Assembly (NCBI GenBank): GCA_943846595.1 | Contig: OX044355.1 | Span: 1,914,199 to 1,978,198 of the forward strand | Origin: an uncultured Polaribacter sp. | GTDB taxonomy: Bacteria > Bacteroidota > Bacteroidia > Flavobacteriales > Flavobacteriaceae | Reading direction: 5' to 3' | Length of the DNA: 64,000 nt | Shown: piece after piece, positions 45,484 through 56,800 of the stretch | Layout: each line of letters begins with the position of its first letter | How positions within the stretch are numbered: position 1 is the first letter of the stretch | Notes under the pieces: model-generated | What the model was told of the DNA's origin: nothing | Database searches by the model: none | Seen by the model: only the letters and a program-made list of their open reading frames with translations | Made by a program: the position numbers and the translations under genes

Positions 45484-45576
45484 ACGTCAATTAAATAAAT
45501 TCTTTAACGTTTCTTTAACAAAAAGTACATTAAACTTTGTGCAATCTTTGCAGTCAAAAAATAAACAAGATAAGCT

Positions 45577-48045
45577 TTGATTAAAAAACTCCCCCTAGTA
45601 TTCTTTTGCCTTTTTACTAGCCCCCTATTATTCTCACAACAACCAACAAATACAATAAACGTCTCTCTAAAGGGAAAAGTTATAGAAGCAACCAGCAATG
45701 CGCCTTTAGAATATGCAACCATTGTTTTAAAAAATACTGAAACCCAAAAGATTTCTGGTGGAATTACCAACGAAAAAGGATTTTTCGATATTACAACTCC
45801 TACTGGAACCTATGAAATAAGTGTAGAATATATTTCTTTTAAAAGCATTCAACTGCCAACCCAAAAGTTAACGGCAGACAAAAATTTTGGAACCATCAAA
45901 CTTTCTGAAGATGCAAACAGCTTGAATGAGGTAGTGATTATTGCCGAAAAATCCACGGTAGACATACGCCTAGACAAGCGGATTTACAATGTAGGAAAAG
46001 ACATGACCGTCAAAGGTGGAAACGCTTCTGATGTATTGGACAATGTGCCTTCTGTAAGTGTGGATGTCGAAGGAAATGTAAGCTTGCGTGGCAATGAAAA
46101 CGTTCGTATTTTAATTGATGGAAAACCATCTGCTCTGGTGGGCTTAAGTGGTGCAGATGCACTGAGACAATTGCCAGCCGATGCCATCGAGAAAGTAGAA
46201 GTCATTACGTCTCCTTCTGCTAGATATGATGCTGAAGGAACCGCAGGAATCCTAAATATCGTTTTACGAAAAGGAAAAGCGTTGGGCTTTAATGGTTCTG
46301 TAAATTCAACCGTTGGAACACCGGATCAATTTCAATTAGCGACCAACTTGAATCAACGAGGGAAAAAGACCAATCTCTTTTCTAACTTTGGTTATCGTTA
46401 CAGTAAAGGACCTGGAAATTCTTATACCGATTTAAGAAATTTCACGAATGGTGTTGTTACTAGTTCGCGAATTGAAGACCGAATCTGGCAACGAGGAAGA
46501 AAAAGTTTTAATGCCAATGTTGGCTTGGAATATTTTCTGACTAAAAAAAGCAATCTTACTGGATCGTTCTTTTATCGAAATACTAAAGGCAATAATTATT
46601 CAGAAAACAGCATTGAGGAATTTGACGAGAATGATTTGAACACCGACAGCGTGGTTCGAATTCAAGAGGAAGATGGAGACGATGAAACACTGCAATATTC
46701 TTTAAACTACACCAATAACTTTACGAATGACGGTCACAAACTAACGGTTGATTTTCAATACAGTGATAGTAAAGAAAACGAAACAGCGATCAACACAGAA
46801 CCTGGTTTTGCAGATGAAACCAATATTACCAATGAAGCTTCTAAAAACACGTTGGTGCAAGCAGATTATGTGTTGCCTATTGGAGAAAACACCCAGTTTG
46901 AAGCGGGATATCGTGGTGATTTTCAAAAGTTGACTTCTGACTTTTTAGTGACCCCAGTTTCGGACCCTGATTTTGATCCTTCCAACAACTTGGAATTTGG
47001 TCAAGACATTCATGCATTTTATACCCAATACGGAAATAAGTTCAAGCAATTTTCATTCTTGTTGGGACTGCGTTTAGAAACCACCGATGTAAAAGTACAA
47101 TTATTAGGCACCAATGAAAATAATGATTTTAACTACACCGAATTGTTTCCAACGGTAAATATTGGCTTTGAAGCCACCGAGAAACAAAGTTATACTTTAG
47201 GTTACAGCAGACGTTTGCGAAGACCTCGTTTCTGGTATCTAAATCCGTTTGAATCTCGAAATAGCCAAAACATTATCTTTAAAGGAAACCCAGGATTGAT
47301 TCCTACGTTTACAAATTCTTTCGATTTGGGGTATTTAAACAGAATAGGAAAGTTAACCCTTAATGCTTCTGTGTATTACCAACATTCTACGAACAATATC
47401 AGTAGAGTTACGCGTCAAGAAATAAGAGAAATTAACGGAAATGATGAATCTGTTCTTATCAGAGAGCCTATCAATTTGGCTACAGAAGATCGGTATGGTT
47501 TTGAATTTACCTCCAATTACAACGCTTCTAAAAAACTCCGTTTTGATGGAAGTTTCAATTTGTTCAACTCTAGAACAGAAGGAATCTATACCTATAATTT
47601 TTTAGATCCAGACACCAATGAAACTAGCATCATTACAGATGATTTAGGCAATAGCAATACCAGTTGGAGAGCACGTTTTAATACACGTGTGACGCTGCCT
47701 TATGCCATAGAATGGCAAACAAGACTGTCCTATAGAGGACCTAATGAAAGCGCACAAAATGTGACGAAAGGAATCTTCTCAGCAAACTTAGCCTTCAGTA
47801 AAGAGGTCTTTAAGGAAAAGGGCACTTTGGTATTGAATGTAAGTGATGTGTTCAATTCTAGAAAAAGGAGTACTGTAAACTATACCCCCAATAGAGAGAA
47901 CCCAACCAATATTTCCGATCAAACCTTTCAGTGGAGACAGCGTCAAATTTCTTTAAACTTTAGTTATCGTTTCAATCAAAAAAAGAAAGAAGCGCAAAGA
48001 GGTGGTAGAAATGATGGCGATGGTGGGGAAGGTTTCGAAGGGTAA
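45577..48045 (+). CDS. TonB-dependent outer-membrane receptor
   Basis: The 822-aa outer-membrane protein starts at TTG 45577, giving a signal peptide (IKKLPLVFFCLFTSPLLFSQQ). Residues 28-105 form a carboxypeptidase-regulatory-like domain (LKGKVIEATSNAPLEYATIVLK), 115-230 the plug (KDMTVKGGNASDVLDNVPSVSVDVEGNVSLRGNENVRILIDGKPSA), and the rest a 22-strand barrel of the outer-membrane beta-barrel type. No SusD partner follows, so it is not a SusCD pair; its substrate is unknown. The C-terminus is Gly/Asp-rich, and a terminator follows. Confidence 0.92.
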   Translation: MIKKLPLVFFCLFTSPLLFSQQPTNTINVSLKGKVIEATSNAPLEYATIVLKNTETQKISGGITNEKGFFDITTPTGTYEISVEYISFKSIQLPTQKLTADKNFGTIKLSEDANSLNEVVIIAEKSTVDIRLDKRIYNVGKDMTVKGGNASDVLDNVPSVSVDVEGNVSLRGNENVRILIDGKPSALVGLSGADALRQLPADAIEKVEVITSPSARYDAEGTAGILNIVLRKGKALGFNGSVNSTVGTPDQFQLATNLNQRGKKTNLFSNFGYRYSKGPGNSYTDLRNFTNGVVTSSRIEDRIWQRGRKSFNANVGLEYFLTKKSNLTGSFFYRNTKGNNYSENSIEEFDENDLNTDSVVRIQEEDGDDETLQYSLNYTNNFTNDGHKLTVDFQYSDSKENETAINTEPGFADETNITNEASKNTLVQADYVLPIGENTQFEAGYRGDFQKLTSDFLVTPVSDPDFDPSNNLEFGQDIHAFYTQYGNKFKQFSFLLGLRLETTDVKVQLLGTNENNDFNYTELFPTVNIGFEATEKQSYTLGYSRRLRRPRFWYLNPFESRNSQNIIFKGNPGLIPTFTNSFDLGYLNRIGKLTLNASVYYQHSTNNISRVTRQEIREINGNDESVLIREPINLATEDRYGFEFTSNYNASKKLRFDGSFNLFNSRTEGIYTYNFLDPDTNETSIITDDLGNSNTSWRARFNTRVTLPYAIEWQTRLSYRGPNESAQNVTKGIFSANLAFSKEVFKEKGTLVLNVSDVFNSRKRSTVNYTPNRENPTNISDQTFQWRQRQISLNFSYRFNQKKKEAQRGGRNDGDGGEGFEG

Positions 48046-48069
48046 TACACTTCAAAACATATATTATAC

Positions 48070-48102
48070 AAAACCTTGTTTATTGCTAGAACGAGGTTTT
48101 TT
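48070..48102 (+). terminator. Terminator of the TonB-dependent receptor gene
   Basis: AAAACCTTGTT (48070-48080) pairs with AACGAGGTTTT (48090-48100), one T-G wobble, followed by TT. It lies 25 bases after the stop. Confidence 0.75.
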
Positions 48103-48248
48103 GTTTGTCAAGCTTTTTTTGTGATTCTTATTCTATTTTTTAATATATTAACATAGATTTATTTATTTTTGGTTTTTAAATCAGATTTTAATAGCTTGCG
48201 GATATGACTGTACTGAGATTATAGGATTGTAGTAAAATATTCAAGAAA

Positions 48249-48868
48249 ATGGAAAAACCAGTATTTAAAGTAGTTTCAAATCATGAAAATCTACGACTGT
48301 GCATAATAGAAAACTGTATATTTATTGAAGAAAGAATATCTAAAGTACTTGGGGAAATATTAAATATTGACTGGAAGTAATCTAAATCATTCGGTTTTAG
48401 TTCATCAGCATTAGGTTTCAATCAAAAATTGCACCTAATTATGGATATAAAAGGATTGGAATCGAATGAACTTAAGTAACTTACAACTTTAATGAACATT
48501 AGAAATAAATTTGCCCACTTATCTGAAATCAAAACTTTTGACGATTTATTTTCAAAAACCAGGATTGGCAAAGAAGTTAAAAAAAATTTTCATACTTGGT
48601 ATTTTGACGAAAAGTGACTGACAGATATTCCTGAAAAAATCACGAAAAAGTGCTTAGATATTGTTTCTATCTTCTTGTGCATAATATTTTTGAAATTCTT
48701 TTAAAAATAGTTGGAGACCATATGTATGAACTTGGAATGTCTGATGGGGAAAAGGAATTTACCGAACTACTCAATTTTGAAATTCTAGAGTCACTAAACA
48801 AAAATAACAGTGGTAAAAAAATAATAAAAGATGTTTTGAGTAAGATAGAAAAAAACAACCTTCGCTAA
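48249..48868 (+). pseudogene. Decayed HEPN/MltR-like gene
   Basis: One frame from ATG 48249 is interrupted by stops at 48378 (TAA), 48477 (TAA) and 48615 (TGA), and coding then moves to another frame around 48650-48680, ending at TAA 48866-48868. Conceptual read-through gives a helical protein with MNIRNKFAHLSE, an R-N-K-F-A-H (R-x4-H) motif as in HEPN and mannitol-repressor (MltR/DUF4145-like) proteins. The C-terminal part (GDHMYELGMSDGEKEF to SKIEKNNLR) is an intact frame. Multiple lesions mark a non-functional relic. Confidence 0.7.
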
Positions 48869-48922
48869 GTTTAAGAAACTATCCCTTAGGCATAATTTTA
48901 GGAAAATAATACAAAGTAAAAA

Positions 48923-48948
48923 AACCTCTCAATATATATTGAGAGGTT
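48923..48948. repeat. Perfect 26-bp palindrome upstream of the Abi-like gene
   Basis: AACCTCTCAATAT and its exact complement face each other (48923-48948), preceded by a run of A's at 48917-48922. On the minus strand this would be a terminator with a T-tail, but no minus-strand gene ends nearby. It could close the decayed gene (weaker T-tract on the plus strand) or be a remnant of an inserted element. Confidence 0.6.
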
Positions 48949-49057
48949 CTATATATCTTTCACTTAATTACGTTTCTATAAAGAAAGAGGCTTTATTAAG
49001 CATTACAACACAAAATTAGAGTTTCTATTTGAAAAAAACAAATAAAAAAGGTAAATA

Positions 49058-49738
49058 TTGGAATATCAAAAACTAGAGTACTACTTGTCGCAGCCTAGAT
49101 TAGATCGTTTTTTAGTAGCGACCGGTAATTCAAAGTCTAAAGCTCAAAAATTATATAGAATTAATTTAAGAACAGCACAAGCCTTCTACCCTGTGTTAAA
49201 CTTATTTGAAATATTCTTTAGAAATATGGTACATTATCAAGTATCGTCATATTTTGCCAATCCAAATTGGATAATAACGGAAAAAAATGGATTTATGAAT
49301 CATCCATCATTAACTTCATCTAGGTTCTTTCTTAAAACCTCAATTAGTAAGGCAGAAAGAACCATTCACAGAAAAGGTGGAATTGTAACAACAGGAAGCA
49401 TAATCGCTGAACAGTCTTTTGGGTTTTGGACAAGTTTATTTGATACACATCATTACAGATTGATAGGAGGAATTGTTATTCATTGTTTTCCAAACAAACC
49501 AAATCATGTGAACCGAAATATTATCAATCAGAAACTCAACAATATTAGAGGGTTTAGAAATCGTGTGTATCATAACGAACCCATATGCTTTAATAGAAAT
49601 GCCATTGATTTTACGGAAGCGGCAAATATAAAAACCGAGATTTACGAATTATTGAAATGGATAGATGCTGACTTAATTGATTATGTGGAATATTTCAACG
49701 GAATAGACATGAAAATTAGTATGGCAAATAATATATAA
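49058..49738 (+). CDS. Abi-like (HEPN-type) protein, possible abortive-infection factor
   Basis: The 226-aa protein starts at TTG 49058. LNLFEIFFRNMVHYQVSSYF, IIAEQSFGFWTSLF and NNIRGFRNRVYHNEPI are typical of Abi-like (AbiD/F, Abi_2 family) proteins; R167-x4-H172 is the HEPN catalytic motif that, in this family, can cleave RNA. It has no partner that I can see. It lies next to the decayed HEPN-like gene, so both may derive from a small defence or toxin island. Function is inferred from the family only. Confidence 0.7.
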   Translation: MEYQKLEYYLSQPRLDRFLVATGNSKSKAQKLYRINLRTAQAFYPVLNLFEIFFRNMVHYQVSSYFANPNWIITEKNGFMNHPSLTSSRFFLKTSISKAERTIHRKGGIVTTGSIIAEQSFGFWTSLFDTHHYRLIGGIVIHCFPNKPNHVNRNIINQKLNNIRGFRNRVYHNEPICFNRNAIDFTEAANIKTEIYELLKWIDADLIDYVEYFNGIDMKISMANNI

Positions 49739-49840
49739 ACACAATGCTCATTAATAGTATCATAAATCTTGCTCCTTAGTCTGCACTTAGCGGAACATAA
49801 AAGAAATTCACATTATCCTATATCTCCCCTTTTACCCCCC

Positions 49841-50695
49841 TTACTTCTTCTTTCGAAACATCAACCAAAGCCCTAATAAGATCAGAGGAATACTTAACAC
49901 TTGCCCGGTATTTAATGGGCTAAAGAACCATTCTTCGCCTCTTTTTTGTACTTGCGGTTCTTTTAAGAACTCAATCACAAAACGTAGCGACCATAAAACA
50001 GCAGTAAAAAGACCAAATAAGTAGCCTAATTTTTGTTTTTTATCGGTTTTCCAGTAGAAGTGCCACATTACAAAGAATAATGCCAAATAACTAAAGGCTT
50101 CATAGAGTTGTGTTGGATGCCTTGGAACTGTTTCTCCTGCAACTTCAAAAATGACTCCAAAGCTAGATCCGGTTTCTTTTCCGTAAATTTCTGAGTTGAA
50201 AAAATTTCCAAAACGAATGAAAAATCCAGCCAAAGCAACCATAATTCCTAGTCTGTCTAAAATAAATAACCAAGGTTTTTGTAGGTGTTTCTTCGCATAA
50301 AAATACATTGCAATCGGAATTCCTATGGCGGCACCATGACTTGCAAATCCTGAGATTCCTGTAAACTTCCAGCCCTCAATCAAACCAAAAATCATGGCAG
50401 CGCCTTCTTGCTTTCTAAAAGGCAATATAATTTGCCATAAGTTGTCTTGGTAATTGTCCCAACTATAAAAGAAGACTTCTCCAAAACGCATTCCTAACAA
50501 CATAGATATGAAAACGTACATAAACAAGGGGTCTAATTTATCTAATGAAATTTTATCTTGGATATATATTTTTTTCATCAGCCGAAGGCCCAATAAAAAA
50601 GCGGTGATAAACATGACACTATACCAACGGATGCTAATTCCTCCAATGTTTAGGATTTCGGGATTCCAATTCCAATTTATTGCTAAAAAACTCAT
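49841..50695 (-). CDS. lgt: Prolipoprotein diacylglyceryl transferase
   Basis: Lgt attaches diacylglyceryl to the lipobox Cys of prolipoproteins in the inner membrane. The 284-aa protein has seven helices, the conserved GFFIRFGNFFNSEIYGKETG (Lgt signature near residue 162) and PRHPTQLYEAFSYL. It lies downstream of yidD in a cysS-yidD-lgt minus-strand order. The window holds many lipoproteins it could serve. Confidence 0.95.
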   Translation of the reverse strand: MSFLAINWNWNPEILNIGGISIRWYSVMFITAFLLGLRLMKKIYIQDKISLDKLDPLFMYVFISMLLGMRFGEVFFYSWDNYQDNLWQIILPFRKQEGAAMIFGLIEGWKFTGISGFASHGAAIGIPIAMYFYAKKHLQKPWLFILDRLGIMVALAGFFIRFGNFFNSEIYGKETGSSFGVIFEVAGETVPRHPTQLYEAFSYLALFFVMWHFYWKTDKKQKLGYLFGLFTAVLWSLRFVIEFLKEPQVQKRGEEWFFSPLNTGQVLSIPLILLGLWLMFRKKK

Positions 50696-50714
50696 AAGTT
50701 ATCTATTTTATACT

Positions 50715-51002
50715 TCAATCTTTTAAGACTGTATTCTTCTTTTTTTCTGGTACCGGATCGTAGCCACTTCCCCCCCAAGGATTACAACTGAAAATTCTTT
50801 TTAAGGCCAACCAACCTCCTGCTATCAAGCCTTTTTTTTGCAAAGCTTCTATGGTATAATGAGAACATGTAGGACTGTATCTACAGGTAGATGGTGTAAA
50901 AGGTGAAATGGCAGTTTGATAAAAACGAACCAACAAAATAAACGGATATGTGATTCTTTTTTTCAAATTATTGTATTGAAAATGTGGTGCCTTCTCTTCC
51001 AT
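50715..51002 (-). CDS. yidD: Membrane protein insertion efficiency factor YidD
   Basis: YidD is a small protein that helps YidC-mediated membrane insertion. The 95-aa product has [38 protein letters not shown], the conserved Cys-containing signature, and [19 protein letters not shown]. The ATG at 51002 lies inside the cysS 3' end (35-base overlap); a TTG at 50966 just after the cysS stop is an alternative start that would remove the extension. Confidence 0.93.
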   Translation of the reverse strand: MEEKAPHFQYNNLKKRITYPFILLVRFYQTAISPFTPSTCRYSPTCSHYTIEALQKKGLIAGGWLALKRIFSCNPWGGSGYDPVPEKKKNTVLKD

Positions 51003-52446
51003 CTTTTAACTGAATGCCCAGGGCCATCAATTCATCTCTAATTTGATCTGACAAGGCCCAGTCTTTATTTTCTCTGGCTTCTTTTCTTAATTTAATCAAC
51101 AGCGCTACCACTCCGTTTATTTTTTCTGAATTCTCTTGATTGGTTTCATTCATCAATCCTAAAACATCAAAAACAAATGCGTTCAACGTTGTTTTAAGAG
51201 TTATCAAATCTGTGGCATTTAAGCTTGCGTTTTGCTCTTTGATTTGATTGATTGCTTTTACGGCTTCAAATAAATGTGCTATTAAAACTGGGGTATTAAA
51301 GTCATCATTCATGGCAGCATAACAGTCCTTCTCCCATTTCTGAACGTCAAAAGTAGAGGTTTCAGCTGCAGGAATATGATCGAGTAGACGAAGAGCTTCC
51401 ATCAACTTAGCATGTCCTTTTTCTGAGGCCTCAAGGGCTCCTCCGGAAAAGTCTAAAATACTTCTATAATTGGCTTGTAAGTTAAAGAAACGCACTACAC
51501 TAGCTAAAAATGGTTTTGGTAAAATATCATTTTCTCCTGATAAAATCTCATTGGGCAAAATAAAATTCCCGGTAGATTTAGCCATTTTTTGACTATTTAA
51601 CAACAACATGTTGGTGTGCATCCAGTAGTTGACGGGTTTTACACCGCTACAGGTTTGAGATTGTGCAATTTCACATTCGTGATGCGGAAATTTCAAATCC
51701 ATTCCACCCCCGTGGATATCAAATTGCTCTCCTAAATATTTTGTACTCATTACTGAACATTCTAAGTGCCAACCTGGAAACCCGTCTGACCAGGGTGAAG
51801 GCCAACGCATAATATGTCTTTGATCTGCTTTTTTCCAAAGGGCAAAGTCTTGTGGATTTTTCTTGTCTGATTGTCCGTCTAACGTTCTGGTGTTATGGAT
51901 TAAATCTTCTACTTTTCTACCAGATAAAATTCCGTAATGACTCTTTTCATTGTAGGCCAAAACATCAAAATAAACGGATCCATTTACTTCATAGGCAAAG
52001 CCTTTTTCAATGATTTCTCTAATCATTTCTATTTGCTCTACAATGTGACCTGTTGCTGTAGGCTCTATGCTTGGTGGTAAAAAGTTGTAATTTTTTAAAA
52101 CGTCATGAAAGTCTACAGTGTATTTTTGAACCACTTCCATAGGTTCAATTTTTTCTAAACGTGCTTTCTTAGAAATGCGATCTTCGCCTTCATCTGCATC
52201 ATTTTCCAAATGCCCTGCATCGGTAATATTTCGCACATACCGAACTTTATAGCCCAAATGCAATAGGTAACGGTACACCACATCAAAGAACATAAAGGTT
52301 CTTACATTGCCTAAATGGGCATTGCTATATACGGTGGGTCCACAAACGTACATGCCTACATATCCGTCTGTTATGGTTTTAAAATCCTCTTTCTTTTTAG
52401 AAAGCGAATTGTATACTTTCAATTGATTTTCTTTGTAACGTTCCAT
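50968..52446 (-). CDS. cysS: Cysteinyl-tRNA synthetase
   Basis: Class I synthetase charging tRNA-Cys. The 492-aa protein has [23 protein letters not shown] (HIGH-like HLGN), zinc ligands CSVMST and HHECEIAQS, and the KMSKS variant KMAKSTGNF. The C-terminal anticodon and DALR regions are present. It begins the cysS-yidD-lgt cluster. Confidence 0.97.
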   Translation of the reverse strand: MERYKENQLKVYNSLSKKKEDFKTITDGYVGMYVCGPTVYSNAHLGNVRTFMFFDVVYRYLLHLGYKVRYVRNITDAGHLENDADEGEDRISKKARLEKIEPMEVVQKYTVDFHDVLKNYNFLPPSIEPTATGHIVEQIEMIREIIEKGFAYEVNGSVYFDVLAYNEKSHYGILSGRKVEDLIHNTRTLDGQSDKKNPQDFALWKKADQRHIMRWPSPWSDGFPGWHLECSVMSTKYLGEQFDIHGGGMDLKFPHHECEIAQSQTCSGVKPVNYWMHTNMLLLNSQKMAKSTGNFILPNEILSGENDILPKPFLASVVRFFNLQANYRSILDFSGGALEASEKGHAKLMEALRLLDHIPAAETSTFDVQKWEKDCYAAMNDDFNTPVLIAHLFEAVKAINQIKEQNASLNATDLITLKTTLNAFVFDVLGLMNETNQENSEKINGVVALLIKLRKEARENKDWALSDQIRDELMALGIQLKDGREGTTFSIQ

Positions 52447-52660
52447 TAAAAAAGTGCCTATTTACAGTTGATAAATATAGGAACTTTATAAAGAATAGCG
52501 AAATAGAATTTAGGGGATATAGAATGTGTTTTTTCGACTCAATTCGGCTGTTTAGAATTCACAGGATACCCTATAAGTTCATCTGTTTTGTGAATTTTTA
52601 GAGAGAAACAAAGGAGCAAGTTCTCATTTTTATACTTAAATTTACATATTAGCTGTTGCC

Positions 52661-53728
52661 ATGGATAAAAAAATATCTGCATTGACTGAAAATGAAGGGG
52701 TTTCTCTACCGGAAACCACCAACAATAGCGCTGCTCAAAAAATAAAATTGAGCAGGGCTAAACAGCATTCGGTGGAAGCGTTTGTAAAGAATATTTTGGC
52801 AGGAGACATTCCTTTTTTAAGCCGTGCCATTACCTTGGTAGAAAGCACAACAGTAAAACATCAACAGAAAGCGAATGCTATTTTGGAGCATTGTTTGCCC
52901 TTTGCGAACAATTCTGTAAGAATTGGAATTACAGGAGTTCCTGGCGTTGGAAAAAGTACATTCATTGAAGCTTTTGGCAAACATTTAACTTCACAGGGGA
53001 GAAAAGTTGCGGTGTTGGCAGTAGACCCAAGTAGCGCGCTAAACAAAGGAAGCATTTTAGGCGATAAAACTCGCATGGAAGAATTGGTTACTGATAAAAA
53101 TGCATTTATCAGACCTTCTCCTTCTGGGGCTTCTTTGGGAGGAGTTGCTCAAAAAACTAGGGAAAGTATCATTCTTTGCGAAGCTGCTGGTTTTGATACC
53201 ATTATTATTGAAACGGTGGGTGTTGGACAGTCTGAAACAGTGGTACACTCGATGGTTGATTTCTTTTTATTATTGAAACTATCGGGGGCTGGTGATGAAT
53301 TGCAGGGAATGAAACGGGGCATTATTGAAATGGCGGATGCAATTGTGATTCACAAAGCGGATGGAGATAATATTCAACGAGCGAAGATGGCCAAAGTAGC
53401 GTTTACAAACGCCTTGCATTTATATCCTTTGAAGGAAAGCAAATGGCAGCCAAAGGTAGTCACAGCAAGTGCTTTAGAAAATCATGGAATTGCTGAAATT
53501 GAACTTTTAATTTCTGAATACATCCAACTAACAAAACAGAATACTTCTTTTGAAAATAAAAGAAATGCGCAAAATAAATTTTGGCTTTTGTCTACAATTG
53601 AACAGCAACTAAAAACGAATTTTTACCAAAATCCGTTGATTAAAGCGGCTATGTCTGAAGAAATTCTTGCTTTAGAGAATGGAAAAACGACGCCTTTTAA
53701 TGCTGCCAAAAGACTTTTGGATATTTAA
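52661..53728 (+). CDS. meaB: Methylmalonyl-CoA mutase-associated GTPase MeaB
   Basis: MeaB/ArgK is a G3E-type P-loop GTPase that protects and reloads the B12-dependent methylmalonyl-CoA mutase. The 355-aa protein has Walker A GITGVPGVGKSTFIEAF, VLAVDPSSALNKGSILGDKTRM, PSPSGASLGGVAQKTRE, IIETVGVGQSE and DAIVIHKADGDN. It implies that adenosylcobalamin enzymes operate in this organism, which fits a B12-dependent regulator elsewhere in the window. It stands alone, without mutase genes. Confidence 0.95.
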   Translation: MDKKISALTENEGVSLPETTNNSAAQKIKLSRAKQHSVEAFVKNILAGDIPFLSRAITLVESTTVKHQQKANAILEHCLPFANNSVRIGITGVPGVGKSTFIEAFGKHLTSQGRKVAVLAVDPSSALNKGSILGDKTRMEELVTDKNAFIRPSPSGASLGGVAQKTRESIILCEAAGFDTIIIETVGVGQSETVVHSMVDFFLLLKLSGAGDELQGMKRGIIEMADAIVIHKADGDNIQRAKMAKVAFTNALHLYPLKESKWQPKVVTASALENHGIAEIELLISEYIQLTKQNTSFENKRNAQNKFWLLSTIEQQLKTNFYQNPLIKAAMSEEILALENGKTTPFNAAKRLLDI

Positions 53729-53751
53729 ATTATTATTTTTTTCTTTATAAA

Positions 53752-53781
53752 AAAATCGCCTACATTGCTGTAGGCGATTTT
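53752..53781. terminator. Terminator between meaB and the repeat protein
   Basis: AAAATCGCCTACA (53752-53764) pairs perfectly with TGTAGGCGATTTT (53769-53781) around TTGC, with A- and T-tracts, so it can stop both convergent genes. Confidence 0.9.
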
Positions 53782-53805
53782 ATTTTCTATGAAAAGAATG
53801 TTTGT

Positions 53806-56800
53806 TTATTCTTTAATAAACTTCATCGTTCCTACTGCATTGTTTATCGTGTATTTTAAAATGTAAACACCCGTTTTTAATGAAGATACATCAAGTACGT
53901 CTTCTTTTTTATTGATGGTTGCATTCACGACTCTTTTTCCTAAGACATTGTAAATGGTTACGTTTTCAATAAGGTCTTGTGCACTAATTTTCAATTCATT
54001 TTTCGCTGGAACTGGAGACAAACTTACATTTAATAAGTTCTCTGTGTCTACGCTAGCGGTTGCAGGTCTGTAGATATAGATATTGTCAACATAAACAACA
54101 TTTAAATCACTGGTGATTAAAAATTGTGCCAAGTCATTTCTTGAATCATTTCCAATTCCTGTCCAATCAGAAAAAGGAATGTCTAAAGAAATCCAAGTTC
54201 CTGGATTCGGATTTGGAATCGCTGGATTACTTGCATTTGTTACTGAAAACTCAATGGCATTTGCTTCTGCAGCGCCACCATCCCAATTCGAAAACTTCAA
54301 ATTAAAACTTCTGTCTAAAGTTGCCTCAGTGACAAAAACATCCAAATGAAAATGCGTAAATGGAGTAGCATCGAATCGACTGCTATTTTGGAATTCAACA
54401 CCTAAGAAGTTTTCAAAAGTTATTTTCTTAGTATCATTTCCAACAATTTGAACATCTTCTATTGCAGCACTGTCCCAACTTGCAGACCAAGTGTCTATGG
54501 TAATGTTGTCATAGGCATTACTGAATAATGAAATCACATCCCAAGCATTTCTTGCTGGAGGTGTTGGTGCAGCCACTGTTGGTGCTTCAGGATCTGTTGG
54601 AGGTGCAACATTGGTACCACCCTGAATGTCGTCCACTAAATAGGTATCTGTAGCTCCACTTCCAGCATCTGTAAAGAGTACTAGTTTTGAATAACTTCCT
54701 AAACCTGCTGGAAAGTTTAAACTAATGGTTTCCCAATCGGTTCCCGTAGTATTGAATGCTAATTCTGTATTAGATCCTCCATTTGCTTCCCCTTCAAATT
54801 TTAACAAGTGATTTCCAGACCCAGAACCATTCATTGGTTTGATTCTAAAAGTAATGGTATTGTTATCATCGTCTGATAAGTTCACATTTAAATCTAAATT
54901 AGAAATTACATTGTCCCAATCTCCGGCACTTCCTAAAATTTCTAGTACTTTATTTGAAGCATCTGTTGGGTCTTCGATTACCGTCCCAACATTTGGATTT
55001 GCTGTAAATGGGTTTTCTCCATCTTCAAAATCAAATGGCAAAGCAATTCCATTAAAGGCTGGTGCTTTATAAAAGTATACATTGTCAATATAGATTGTGG
55101 AAGGGTTTGAACCAGCTTGTCCATCAAATTTCATTTGAATTAAAGAATCCCATGTCATCCCTGTAAAATCAGCAATCGCAATATCAACACTACTCCATGC
55201 TCCAGTAACAACAGGAACATCCACTAAAATTTCACCAACACCTGAACCGTTATTTACAGGAGTAAACTTTACATTGGTCGCATCGGCTGTCCAAATATCG
55301 ATATGTACAAACTCCATTGCTGAAGCATCTGTAGCGTCAAATTCTGTTCCTTGATAATTAAAGTTTGAATATTCTAAAACCGTGTTTACACCATTTCCAG
55401 TAGGGTCATAAGCGGCATCAACAGCTCCTGACTGTCCCCAACCTGGATTAAAGTTGGTCACATTTATATTGGTGTACGCATCACTATAAATCGAAATAAC
55501 ATCTGCTGCATCTCTTTCTGGTGGCGTTGGTGCATCAGTAGTTGGAGCCGTTGCAACTGGTATCTTGTACATGTAAATGTTATCTACAAATACTTGTCCT
55601 AAATTAGAGGTGATTATAAATTGTGCCAAATCACTTCTCGAAATACCGTTTACTCCTCCCCAACTTGAAAATGGAATGTCTAAAGAAATCCATGTTCCTG
55701 GATTTGGGTTTGGTAGCGCAGGTGTACTTACATTGGTTGTTGAAAATTCAATAGCATTTGCTTCAGCAGTACCTCCAGCCCAGTTAGAGAACTTCAAATT
55801 GAAACTTTTATCGAGTGTTTCAGTTTCCGTATAAATATCAATATGAAAGTGCGTAAATTCTGTTGCGTCTATTCTTCCAGCATCTTGAAATTCTACACCA
55901 ATAAAGTTTACGAAATTTATTTTTTTGGTATCATTTCCTTGAATTTGAATGTCTTCAATCGAAGAATCATCCCATGTTGCAGACCAAGTATCAATTGGTA
56001 TGTCTGTATAGGCATTACTAAATAGAGAAACTACATCTTCTGCATTCCTAGCTGGTGGTGTTGGAGCTGCTTCAGATGGACCTTCGACTACAAATGAAAT
56101 TGTATACTCATTGGTTTGAGAACCATCTTGAGAAACTACGACAACGCTTGCATCTCCAGGAACTGAAGTCGCTTGTGTTATTGTAATGCTTGTAACATTG
56201 GCATCTGTTGCGGTTGCAGTAACTTCTGGAACAGCTCCACCAACTGCTACTCCAACAGTGTATGCAAAAGTTGTAGGGCTAAAACCTGATACGATTGCTC
56301 CATTGACGTTTAAGTTAGTTAAAGAAGCATCGGTTCCTTCAGCTACAGGTTCTTTCCAAAAATAAATATTGTCTATATAAATGTCTGTGGTAGAATCTCC
56401 ACCATCAAATTTCAATTCTTTGATATCAGCAATCGACATTCCTTGGTCTGTAAAATCCGACAAAGGAATTTCTACACTCGACCATGAACCTGCGTTTGCA
56501 GGAACATTGACAGATTTTTCTCCTGTTGTTGCACTTATTAAAAATACATTTGGAGAAAGTCCGTTTGTCCAGATATCTACATGCATTGTTGTCATTCCTG
56601 AGATATTAATCTCAGAACCAATTACGATTCCTTGATAATGAAAAGCAGGGTATTTCAATACATTGTCACTGTTGAGTGTTTCTGTTATAACATTTCCAGA
56701 GGTAGATCCCCAATTTGGATTGAAATCTGACACTGCAATATCATCATACACCGTTGTTGCGGCATCGGTTGTTTGTGTAAACAAGGAAATTACATTCTCA

